From: Lamellibrachia columna
Lineage: Eukaryota; Annelida; Polychaeta; Sabellida; Siboglinidae
DNA: 64,000 bases
Direction of reading: 5' to 3'
Assembly: GCA_963662155.1 (NCBI GenBank)
Contig: OY759263.1
Span: 44,910,002-44,974,001, forward strand
Under the pieces are notes generated by a model. It worked only from the letters and a program-made list of their open reading frames with translations. It was not told the DNA's origin and searched no databases. Shown here piece by piece: positions 45,295 through 55,639 of this stretch (positions within the stretch are counted from its first letter, which is position 1; every line of letters starts with the position of its first letter). Made by a program: the position numbers and the translations under genes.

Positions 45295-45670
45295 CAGATG
45301 ATCCTAATTCAGAATCTGTTATGTCTATGTTGGCCCATGATTCGGTTATACCAATTATATGAGGGTCAATATCTTCTACCATATTGTTTAATTCGTTTTT
45401 CTTATTTACTATGCTCCTTGCATTTAAACACACGCATCTATAACCTGTTTCAGAGATGTTTGCCGAACTATTTGTTATTGGTTTGTCTGTACTAGTGACC
45501 TCTTGTTTTGCTTGAGGCATCTCTAAGTAACCCCCCTGCGCTTCTAGTTTAAACAATGCTTACTTCCAAAAATATTTGTTATGGTACCCATGCCACTATC
45601 TACTGCTGCTGAGAGTTCGTCCGCAAATACTGCGGCCCCCTTTCCACTTAGATGAAGCCCATCCTTCAAG
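45295..45670 (-). mobile_element. CR1-like LINE fragment: start of ORF2 (copy B)
   Basis: The minus strand reads CLNARSIVNKKNELNNMVED and HIIGITESWANIDITDSE, the beginning of the CR1 APE endonuclease, with the preceding ORF1/ORF2 junction. It is joined directly to the Tigger fragment on one side and to another CR1 3' end on the other. Confidence 0.8.
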
Positions 45671-47935
45671 ATTTAACAAGAAGATTTAACAAGATTGCCA
45701 TCCCAAACAACAAGTTCCAGATGGCAAGTAGACAAGGAAGCCATTGGCTTATCGAGAGTCCAACAATTTTATCATCTATGTGTAGCCCGCCCTTATCAGA
45801 TATCTGTCAATTCTATTTTTAAACATATTCACACTACTAGCATTAACACAATCATTTGGCAGTTTGTTCCATTCACTTATCACCCTATGTGAGAAAGAGT
45901 ACTTTCTCATGTCCAACTTACACTGCTCCTTAACTAATGCTGCTATGTGTCCTCTGGTTCTACTGCCTTCTTTAAGTTTGAAGAACATATTCCTATCAAC
46001 ATCCCCATAACCGTTCACTATTTTAAACGTTTCTATTTGGTCTCCTCTTAGTCTCCTGGTCTCCAGTGTTGTCAAAACCACATTGTAATTAGCGGCTTTC
46101 ATAACTAAGGTCTCTCAATTCTGGAATCAGTTTAGTTGCTCTTCATTGTATTCTTTCTAGCTTGTCTATGTCCTTCTTACGATACGGCCTCCATGCTTGT
46201 ATACTATATTCCAAATGTGGTCTAACTATTGCTTTGTACAGGGGTACAATTACCTGTTTCTCCTTATATTTGATAGATCTCCTAATTAGCCCTAGAATTT
46301 GATTTCCTTTCGAAGCAGCAATCCAACATTGCTCTGAAACTTTCATGTCAGCACTAAATGTTACTCATAAGTCTTTTCTTGTGTGGTTCTACCTAGTACA
46401 GCATCCCCCATTGTATATTCTTCGTCCATGTTTCCATGTCCTATGTGTATGCATTTGCACGTCCCAAAATTGAATAACATTTGCCATTTTTCTGACCTAA
46501 ATGGTCTAATTTATCTAGATCATCCTGTAAACTTTGTTTATCTGTATCATTAGTAACCTTTCTGAATACTTTTGTATCATCTGCAAATTTCAGTACTTTG
46601 CTAGATATGTCATCTACCATATCATTTATATATATTAAAAACAGTATAGGGCCTAATATTGATCTCTGTGGTACCCCAACAGATTTCCAGTTTAAAATCT
46701 CACCATCTACTATTACTCTCTGTCTTCCTTGTGTAAGCCACTTTTCTATCCAGCTGATTATATCATTACATTACCGTGGGCTTTTAGTTTAAGTAACAAT
46801 CTTTGATGTGGCACTTTATCGAAAGCTTTCTGAAAATCTAAATAGACAACATCCACTGGTGACCCATAATCTACCCACTTTGTAATTTCTTCTAAAAAAC
46901 ATAAGAGATTGGTTAGACATGAACTTGCTTTTAGGAACCCATGTTGAGATGTATTTATTAATTTATGTTTTACAAGGAATTCCACCATGTGGTCTCTAAT
47001 TAATGTTTCGAGTAATTTACATACAACTGATGTTAAACTCACTGGTCTGTAATTTTTTGGCTTGTTCCTCGATCCCTTCTTAAATAGCGGTGTAATGTTT
47101 GCTTCTTTCCATTCTGAAGGAACCATTCCTTCTTCTAGTGACAAGTTAAACACTTTGGCAAGTGGTGTACTAATTTGCTCAACAATTTCCTTAAGCAGTT
47201 TTGGTGGTATCCCATCAACTCCAGGTGATTTATTATCTTTCATCTTCTTAATTTTCTTTGCTATCATTTTAGGAGTTACAAATAACTGCCCTAAATGTTC
47301 AGAGTGATTGTCCTCAATTTTAGTAAATGAAACTGGAAGTGAGCTGATATATTCTGTGGTAAACACTGAGCTGAAATACTCATTCAGGCCTTTTGAAACT
47401 TGTCTAAAATTGTTTCCACTGTTGTTTTCCAGTGGTCCGACCTTATCTCGAACTTTATGTTTACTCCTTATATAAGCATAGAAACTCTTGCTGTACTTTT
47501 TTTTTTTATATTACCTGCCAATTTTTTTTTCAAAGGTTCTTTTAGATTTTCTAATTTCAGTTGTAGCTAGGTTAAGTGCCTCTTTGTAGTTTGTGTAGTC
47601 TTCTACATTTCCAGTGTGTTTGTATACCCCCACAGCATCTGTTTGTGAGCAATTTTTCTAATAGCCTCTTTTGACAGGTGTTTCTTCCTGGACCTTTTCC
47701 CTTGTTTTCTTAATGGAACACATTTCTCAATAATGCCTTCAATCTCATATTTTAAACATGTCCAGCATTCTGTTGCTGTCTTGTTCTTCAGCAAGTTATT
47801 CCAATCTATATTTGCTAGATATGTTTTCATCTCTTTATATTTGCCTTTGGTGAAGTTTCTCCTCCATTGTTTTTTATATGTATTCCCTGTTTTTACTTTT
47901 ATATTAAAATGGATTTGGTTATGGTCACCTGAACT
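45671..47935 (-). mobile_element. CR1-like LINE, 5' truncated (copy C)
   Basis: It starts mid-ORF2 at SGDHNQIHFNIKVKTGNTYK (end of the APE domain), continues through the linker (KTATECWTCLKYEIEGIIEK), RT (SPGVDGIPPKLLKE, NYRPVSLTSVVCKLLE, VYLDFQKAFDKVPHQRL at 47366-46758, then a frame change and KFADDTKVF near 46590) and the C-terminus to 45776. The 3' tail is a repeated TTGTTAAATCTT. Several frame changes make it inactive. Its 5' edge abuts the last recognised exon of the Ulp1-like gene. Confidence 0.88.
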
Positions 47936-48740
47936 GGTTGAACTTTTCCAGGACATCCTTCCTGTATTTAGCATCATCAGACTGGTGCACATCAAGTGGA
48001 TCCCTGTCACTTGTGATTGCCTTTGCATTCTGAAATATGGACAACAGTGTTTAAATATAGACAATACGTAACATTATATTTTTAACATAAGCTGAAGATT
48101 CATAGACAGTTCGGATTTCATAGCAGATTCTACTCCGTGGGCTATACAGGTAGGTCTCAGCCCTGTCGTGTCGGTGTCGGTGTCACTCCAAATCATACTA
48201 CTGTCTTGCTGTTGGCAAACCAGGCATTGGTCAAAATTTTGGCTAGGTGTAACGAAAAAGGTTTGCTCAGTTCTCAGTTATACACAGAGAAATATATAAA
48301 ACAGCCTATATGCTTTTAATGTAAATCAATAAACATGCATCGAGATTATCATTACGCCAATTTACGGTACATTGCATAATCGTTTCTTGCAATTAATGGT
48401 AAAACCTAATCATTTTCTCAAACGATGCTCACCATCATGGTGAAGACGCCACAACTGTGTCCATCTTGTTGCTGCGTACATTGGACGACCACCTTATCCC
48501 ATGTCTTCCCTGGCTCATTGTGCATGCAATTCCTGAGAAAGAAATCAGTTCACATTTATCAGTCATGTTGCTTAGGGATTTTCGTCAAACATTACGACGT
48601 AAGGACTTCTGAAACTGTATCTAGCCGAACAACAAAAGTTAAATACGCACAGTGCTAAAGAGGGCCAGGGTCTGCACACCCATGTATAAAACATATCACT
48701 TGACAAATGACATGAATGTGTGACTGCATGATTAACAGGT

Positions 48741-48814
<74 letters not shown>

Positions 48815-50127
48815 TGATGGAGAATGTGTTTCGATCAAGCGGACACTTACTGCCAGAGGGTGATGTACTTGTCTCTTCTTTCGAAGTTCTCAAGTGAGTC
48901 GAGTACCGTCACAGTACTCTTTGCAACGTTGGCTGCCAAGAGACACCAGTGATTGTCACAGCAAATGGGCATCAAGATCCAGTTGTAGTCGGCAAGACAT
49001 ATCTACAAATAACATTTTTGTAGTTGATGGGGAGGTTTCAAACTGAAAATCAGTTTTGAGTGGGGTACCACAAGGATCAATATTAGGACCTTTATTATTC
49101 TTAATATATATAACCTATAAAGATAAAAAAGGTAATTATACCTATGCATAAAACAATAGTTAGGCCTCATTTAGAGTAATGTGTACAAGAAAGACGATAG
49201 AACTAGAGGACATGAGGTGACATTAATAAAGGATCAGTGTGATTGGATATCAGGAAGTAATCGTTTTCACAGAGGACAATCAATGAATGGTACAAATTAT
49301 CTACAGATTGTGTAACTGCTAGCAGCATGAATATGTTTAAAAACAAGGCTGACACATATCAGGAGTTTGGATTACACAGATTAAAAATGTTGGACTCTCG
49401 ATAAGCCAATGGCTTCCTTGTCCTCTTGCCATCTGGGTCTTTGCCTTGGATGATAATCTTGTTAAATGTTGTTGAAAAGTAGACAAAAGTTTTTACTACG
49501 CATACAAGTTGATCAGCTAAAACATCAGCGGTTTTTCCTTGTTAAAACTGGCTTAAAAAGTGGTCAACACCAGTCTTAAAAATATATTAAAAAATTTCAT
49601 CTATTTACAGCTATTTCAGAACATGAATCTGTTATATTCTAAAATGATGAGACTTATTCCATGTATTACAACTTAGTAACATGGCAATAACAACAACATA
49701 ACATCATTATTAGTGTCTGTCACAAAAGGACAGAGCTGCCAATCCTTAAAATGCACTAAATTCGTAGGAAGAGAGGATATTTGTTGGGACAGACAGTGAT
49801 GCCACTTATGTGACATCCATGGCCACATTGATATTTTTGGCAACTCTGAATTTTATTAATATTGCTTGTGTTCTACTAACCTTATCAAAGCGACACGCTG
49901 CAAACTGGCCACTGTCTAGTAGCACTGCTACGAAACAGGGTAGTATGTATATATTAGGGTTTTCCCATGACAAAATTCCAAGGTATGCATTGATGACCTG
50001 CAACAATAATTCTTCAATTAATTAAATTTAATTAGATTAATGAATATCATTGCATTTAAGTATTGTCTAAAAAAACACCTCCTCATTGCAACCTTAACAT
50101 ATATAAATGCTGTCAAGTTATTCAACT

Positions 50128-50201
<74 letters not shown>

Positions 50202-50901
50202 AAAAAAAAATATATTTAACCAAACTGATGTGCAGTACTGTTTACTGTTAGGATGCCCAACCGCTCTGTGGATATAAGATTCATGGTCCACCATATTATG
50301 CAATGTAACATACATTACACTTTCTCAAACATACCTGGTCGTTTATCCATTCCTCTGGTTGGAGGGTGTTCAGATCATCTTTTGTCAGACTAATCCTTCC
50401 TACCCTCAGTGTTTCCCGTTCTGTCTGCAGCATTGGTTTCTTTTTTTGGGTTCCGCACACTCTGAGCACTGCATCATGATTCTCGTCGTCCTCATCCTGA
50501 ACATCATCAACCGCATCACGATCAGCATCAATCTCATTATCATCATGCTCATCATCATGGTCAACATCATCAACCTCATCACCCTCATGCCCATCATCAT
50601 CAACTGCATCAACATCATGGTCATGCTCATCACACCCATCATCAGCACCAATCTCATTATCATCGTTATCATCATTACCAACCTAATCATCATCATGCTG
50701 AACATCAGCAACCGCATCATGATCAGCATCAGTGTCATTAAAATCATCATGCTCAGCATCATCAACCTCATGCTCATCAACTGCATCATCATCATGTTCA
50801 TGCTCATCCTCCTCATCATCATCAACCACATTGCGATCAGTTCCAACCTCAACTTGCCATTCATGTAAGTTGCACTGTCGAAATAAACACGTTTCTGTCA
50901 T
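47929..50901 (-). CDS. Ulp1/SENP-type (C48) cysteine protease gene, five exons
   Basis: Exons on the minus strand: A (5' end uncertain, at most 50901, to 50335), B 49997-49881, C 49002-48851, D 48532-48433, E 48029-47929. All have AG acceptors and GT donors with matching phases (0, 0, 2, 0). A ends ISLTKDDLNTLQPEEWINDQ and B starts VINAYLGIL, the C48 entry motif. The catalytic residues are visible: His in CCDNHWCLL and Asp in VTVLDSLEN (exon C), Gln and Cys in QQQDGHSCGVF (exon D). Exon A also holds an Asp/His-rich repeat containing an in-frame TAG at 50683-50685, so the start may be downstream of it. Exon E ends at CR1 copy C, so the true 3' end is unknown. The expected role is a SUMO/ubiquitin-like-modifier protease; such domains also occur in large DNA transposons. 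Confidence 0.8.
48030..48432. other. Intron D-E of the Ulp1-like gene
   Basis: No further coding segment recognised. Confidence 0.5.
48738..48810. repeat. (TA)n tract in an intron
   Basis: TA/AAATA repeat in the intron between exons C and D. Confidence 0.95.
49020..49470 (+). mobile_element. CR1-like LINE, internally deleted, in intron B-C
   Basis: A piece of RT (VLSGVPQGSILGPLLF-like at about 49040-49110) is followed after a deletion by the C-terminus (RTRGHEVTLIKDQC) and the 3' UTR ending GGATGATAATCTTGTTAAAT. It is antisense to the protease gene and begins 18 bp from exon C. Confidence 0.75.
49471..49880. other. Rest of intron B-C
   Basis: No gene is recognised. Confidence 0.5.
50133..50199. 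repeat. (TA)n tract in intron A-B
   Basis: About 33 TA units. Confidence 0.97.
50495..50860. repeat. Imperfect (ATC)n trinucleotide repeat in exon A
   Basis: A CATCATCAT-type repeat with GCAT and AACCTC variants. On the minus strand it reads as an Asp/His/Glu-rich low-complexity stretch of the Ulp1-like protein (VDDDEEDEHEHDDDAVDEH). The plus-strand Ile/Met-rich ORF through it is an artefact. Confidence 0.8.
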
Positions 50902-51622
50902 AAAACATGTATTTTGTATAATGCCTATCGATCATTGCCAAGTCTTTGTTTTTGTGAAATGAACCGAGACTAATGGAACATTAGGTTATTTTCCGCGAGC
51001 GATTGCATGCCAAAAAACGCTGCCATTCCAACATGGCGCATATCACGGGAAAGCCCCATATTCGCTCTGCATGATGGTACAAACATCCGTGTAATTCCAA
51101 CTATAAATGACCGCCTTTGAACCATCTCGGCGACAAAGGAATGGGGAATCCCACAACGATTTGCCAGACACCATCACGGATTCCCTCAAATCAAGCGCTC
51201 TAATTGGTTGTAATACTAATTTCCATCCTCTGACGTCAGCTTGAAATACCAGCTACGTTCGATTCGATCGACTTTTTATCCCCTGCGTTTCGTTCCTTTA
51301 TATCGCTTTGTAAAACAACATTAGGCCGTTTGGTCGAAAGCGAGTGGGCGGTTACGGTACTGGGAGGCTGCGAAAGCTTGCATCGTTATATCGTTATATC
51401 GTTATATTACTACAATTTGCCTTGGTAATTATCGTATACATATTACATAGCCTATATAAACGCGTGGGTGTGTGTGTATAATATGGCAATGCCAATAAAG
51501 TAAATTGCATTCAATGCCATACCCCTGCATACGTAGTGGAGGGGGGGGGGCTTTTGTTGTTGAACATGTCTTGGATACTTTTTTGTTCATGAAATACATT
51601 TATATTGTGTATTTTTTCCAGC
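50902..51622. other. Intergenic region between divergent genes
   Basis: No coding exon is seen. It includes duplicated TATCGTTATATCGTTATA near 51387-51410, a poly-G run at 51541-51552 and CpG-containing sequence that may carry promoters for the flanking divergent genes. Confidence 0.45.
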
Positions 51623-52009
51623 CATCAAGGCGGCCATCAACAGCACCAGCTGATCCGTCTCGGAGACTGTCTGCCACTGAATGGAAGTTTGGTTATGCAG
51701 ATCTTCTGGAGGAGATTCCTGGTTGAGGATAAGAAAGATCCTGATGGAGATCTTTCAACAGTACTTGTACGCTGTGCCGTGTTGCCATCACTTGTCGCGA
51801 ACCTGCCATGCACGTTGTGTAGAAAGCATACACTCTCCATCCGAGCTGTCAACTGCACCCTCGGCATGGTGTGTGGCCTCGAGACTTTCTGCACTAGTTG
51901 CGACAAGGTCATCAACGCAACTCTGTCATCAGACAGTATCGATGGGACTTATACATTCAGAAATGTGTATGCAAAGTTTCATTCATCTAGGTTGCTTTTC
52001 AGATGTTGA
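51623..52009 (+). pseudogene. Cysteine-rich exon, probably transposase-derived
   Basis: A strong acceptor (GTGTATTTTTTCCAG) ends at 51623. One frame gives SRRLSATEWKFGYADLLEE; a frame change near 51725 leads to VEDKKDPDGDLSTVLVRCAV and then a zinc-binding pattern CTLCRKHTL to CGLETFCTSC. C-x2-C pairs spaced like this open several Mutator-like and related transposase genes, but I cannot fix the family. The conserved-looking reading stops at about 51950 with no clear donor. It is head-to-head with the Ulp1-type protease gene, which fits a broken large DNA transposon. Confidence 0.4.
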
Positions 52010-52544
52010 AATGTATGTGCCAATCTACATAAACTTTGAACGCGATTTTCTCAAAAACATGTTTTCCCTCACACCTACTGTCTCCCGTGTCACTTATCTC
52101 TGCTATTGTTTGACAGAATTGCTTGAAACTTTATACAGTGTTTCTTGATAGTATGCTCCTGAAAACTATGTAGTAACTTTTTAGAAAACATTAACTATAT
52201 TTTATATAATGAACCATTAATGTAAAATTTCATGATGAAAAAATACATTCAGATGTAACAAAATCATGAAAACAAGTTTTTTGAAAACTGGGAAACTCAA
52301 CTGACTGTTTTCATTGTGGTTATGTGGAGTAACTAGATACCAAATTTGAGTCCTCTAAATCCAATGGTTACTGATATACGTCAGACGCAACATTCAATAC
52401 GGGATGGCTGCATACCGTGGGAAAATCTGTACGAAACTTGCATACATTTTTTTTACAGCATTACTGTTACCTGGACTTACAATATCTGAAAGTTTCAGTT
52501 CTGTAGGTTCAGTGATAATGAAATAAGAAAATAAAATGTGTTTA
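52010..52544. other. Gene-free stretch
   Basis: No gene recognised; AT-rich. Confidence 0.5.
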
Positions 52545-52696
52545 GACCCAAGCGACCCCTTAATGATGAGTTTTTGGTAGCTATGTTACACCAAATTGCT
52601 TCCTCACAATCTGCTTCACTTTTCAATGTTATTTCATATGCTTGGATAGATTCTTTAATATAAAAAATTACTCCACCTCCCCTTCTTTCTCGTCTA
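52545..52696 (-). mobile_element. CR1-like LINE endonuclease, left half (copy D)
   Basis: The minus strand encodes part of the APE domain (AYEITLKSEADCEEAIWCN-like) and is cut by the hAT element at 52697. It continues at 54219. Confidence 0.8.
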
Positions 52697-54210
52697 CAGG
52701 CCCTTAGCCAGGGAACCGTCTGCCCGTCTTCAAGACGGGCAAATGTCTTACCACGACGGGTAATATAAAAATAAAAGACGGGTTTTTGTTTTTACAAGAT
52801 GAGATTTTTCCATAATAAAATTGTTTGAATGGTCTTAGTGATTCTTAGCTTAGCGCATGCAGTCGTGATTCGACGAATGCTATTGGCGGTAGAATAGTGA
52901 ATACCACCGATCTATAAGACAATACAGTATGTTTAACCTTGACATCGCTAGAAAATAACGATACTGCGTTTGATATCTATTTATTGTAATCGTGTATGTC
53001 ATTGGTTGGGAAACGCGTTTCTATGACCTTTCTCAGTGCCTATCCATTGGCGCTCTCATTTGAAGAAACAATCTCGTGACCCGGATGTCGTGGGGCAAGT
53101 TCAAAATGGCACCTGCCAAGCGAAATGCAATATGTCAATGTCAAAGTTCATGAAAATCGATGCCTTTTTCGTAAACGTGAATAAAAGCAACTTTCCTGAG
53201 ATTGTCCATGAACAGTCCAAGTCAGCATCCTTTGTTACGTTGGTGGAGATCCATAATGTTGATGTGCCTGCCGCTAGTAGCCGAGACGCTACTGTATTGT
53301 CGCCCACTGCTAGCACTCTGCAGTGGCCATGCGCGATCGCGGTAAACTTCGAAATTGAGTCTGATTCATGCTCCAATTCACATACATAACCGGCGTGTAG
53401 GCTCTACTATCGGCAGCAGTTTCCCGGTTCTTCAACTCAAGCGGCAGGCAAACCACGAACGATTAGGCTGTGCTCAGTGTAGCAAATTCATAGTTTTGTC
53501 CAATAGCCAAGCAATAATGAATATGGATTGTTACTGTTTTATCAAAAAAGTAATATTTCAAGGTATTACTTTCAAAACCAGTTATGTTACTGAGTTCTAT
53601 ATCTTACACATAATTAGCATTTGTAAAGCTAGAGATAAGCTTTTTATAGTTTGCCCATATCTTAACCCAGTTTTGAGCTATTATATTTTTATGTGTTGTC
53701 TTGTTTTAATTTTAGTGTCAAGCATTTGATTTTGAGTGTGATTGTAATCATATTTGTTCATATTAGACATATTTGCATGAAAGTACTTAAAGTCTTAAGA
53801 TGCTCCAAACATGACTTCCATGTTTATATATTTAAAATAAATTTTCAAGTTACTTTTTCATGAACCTTCATGTGTTGGCTCTTCTTCTATTAGTATTACT
53901 GTGCATATGTTAACACCAACCTCGCTGCACAGCTAGTAAGACTTGATTGGGCCAATAATGGCTAAAACGGACTTCGCCTGTCAATGAAAAAACGTAATTC
54001 GGCCAATAATGGCGTACCAGTGTAAAAAAACAAAATGGGCCAATAATGGCTGTTACTATGTCAACCAGCATTGGCTTGCCATTGAAATAACTTAATTTGG
54101 CCAATAATGGCTGTCATAGACGCGAACGGCTTCCACGGAAGCCATTCACGTGTTTAAGGTTTTTTAGAATGTTTCAGACTGGCAAAATATTATTTCTAGC
54201 TAAGGGCCTG
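52697..54210. mobile_element. hAT transposon, 1514 bp, 8-bp target duplication
   Basis: Ends are CAGGCCCTTAGCCAG and the inverse CTAGCTAAGGGCCTG. CTCGTCTA flanks both sides (52689-52696 and 54211-54218). The right subterminal region (about 53945-54115) has the motif GGCCAATAATGG five times at roughly 50-bp spacing. The left has ACGGG/GACGGG repeats (52730-52795), consistent with transposase-binding sites. The only sizeable ORF (53036-53389, 117 aa, MSMSKFMKIDAFFVNVNKS within) is not a full transposase, so the copy is non-autonomous. Removing it restores the CR1 reading across the junction. Confidence 0.9.
53036..53389 (+). CDS. 117-aa ORF inside the hAT element
   Basis: It contains MSMSKFMKIDAFF and a Ser/Asp-rich tail. 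No zinc finger or catalytic motif is visible. It may be a remnant of the N-terminal part of the parental hAT transposase or a captured host exon. A CGCGATCGC site is near its end. Confidence 0.3.
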   Translation: MPIHWRSHLKKQSRDPDVVGQVQNGTCQAKCNMSMSKFMKIDAFFVNVNKSNFPEIVHEQSKSASFVTLVEIHNVDVPAASSRDATVLSPTASTLQWPCAIAVNFEIESDSCSNSHT

Positions 54211-54218
54211 CTCGTCTA

Positions 54219-54860
54219 TCCTTCCTAAACATTACATAGCCTGTCAGTGCTAACTCAGCATCTACTATATCTTTATTTGCCCATGATTCTTTGATGCCTA
54301 TTACATGAGGATCAATATCTGCTAATGTCTAACTCACTTTTTATTTACTATGCTCCTGGCATTTAAGCATACACATTTAAGTTCATTGTCTGAAATTATT
54401 GGTGAACATTTCTTTGGATGTGTATTTGTAGTAGTACTCCTTTGAGTTTTTTCTGTCAGTTCCCTCTGCGCATCTAGTATAAATAATTTATGGTACCTGT
54501 GCCCTCGTCGACAACCCTGACAAACTCACACCCAAGAACTGCAGCACCCTTCCCTGTCAGATGAAGTCCATCTCTCATAAAAAGTCATCTCTTCCCACAT
54601 AGTTTTAACCACATATCTACGAAGCCTACTCCCTCCTCCATACGTACCTTCTTCCTACCAGCTTTCTCCCTCACATTGCCACTGCTCTCCTTGTTGCTCT
54701 CTTCTTTCTCACCCTGCCCTGTCATCATCAAAATCATATGTCTTAACTCGTTTACCTGCTCCTGCATACATTTCTCTGTCTTACACCCCTTACACACGAA
54801 ATGAACACCATATGCCTGCACCTCTGCCCACGAATTTGATTTACCAATACCATATTAGAA
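54219..54860 (-). mobile_element. CR1-like LINE, ORF1 end and ORF2 start (copy D)
   Basis: From the right, minus strand: ORF1 PHD-like end (HFVCKGCKTE, QVNELRHMILMM), Lys/Glu-rich linker, then the ORF2 start and the upstream half of the APE domain up to the hAT insertion. The esterase part of ORF1 is absent, so there is an internal deletion. Confidence 0.75.
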
Positions 54861-54954
54861 ATGAATTCACAAAACACAACCTCGATATAAGGTCAGAAAA
54901 GATTAACTTGTTCAACAGCTCCTCATGAGCAATCGAGGACTCAGGTCTTCGTCC

Positions 54955-55610
54955 CAGGAAATATAAGCGTCCAAGACCTGCTGAGGATGATCATAAGGAC
55001 TTCATTATCCCTTTCACCAAAGCGATGAAACACAATAAAGCAAAGCTGCCGGACTTGACGACATCCTTTGTAAACAATTCAAGCACTTAGGGCCTGTAGC
55101 TGTTCTATGGGTTCTAGACATGTTCAACGGCTGTTTGACTATCAACAAGATGTCAAAGCTGAGTCGACAAGCAAGCATAATGGACATACTGAATCTTGGA
55201 AAAGATCACGTCAACTCGAAGAATTGTCGGCCCGATCTCTCTGCCTTATCACACGTATATGGATTTATTCTATATCATGTGGCTCCTTTTTTGATCAGCA
55301 TTTCATTCCCGAGCAAACAGGTTTAAGACCGGAAAGATCCCGCACAGGCCAGTTCCTGAATTTGACGTAATTCATTCACGATGGATATGCGAAAAGGGTT
55401 AATAACTGATGCTGCCTTTGTTGACTTGATACAGTCAATCACCGCATTATTATGAATACTTTATTTCAGATATCAAAATATGTAAGACTGACAAAACTGA
55501 TTCAAAACAGGATGGCCGGTAGACTTTTTGTGTGAAACTCAGGAGCAATCGAAGCAGATGGCGCAGATATAAGTGTTGGTTACATCAAAGCTACGTTATT
55601 GCTCGCTTGC
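54955..55610 (+). mobile_element. Jockey-like LINE RT relic
   Basis: Broken plus-strand frames resemble a non-LTR RT: GLDDILC, LGPVAVLWVLDMFN, ILNLGKDHVNSKNCRP, SFPSKQ, then RKGLITDAAFVDL. Multiple stops and frame changes. Different lineage from the surrounding CR1. Confidence 0.6.
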
Positions 55611-55639
55611 TGTTAATTGTATATACATCATTACATATA

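Noticed and set aside
50359..50868. Plus-strand 169-aa Ile/Met-rich ORF
   Set aside because: Antisense of the Asp/His-rich repeat of the Ulp1-like gene; trinucleotide repeat artefact.
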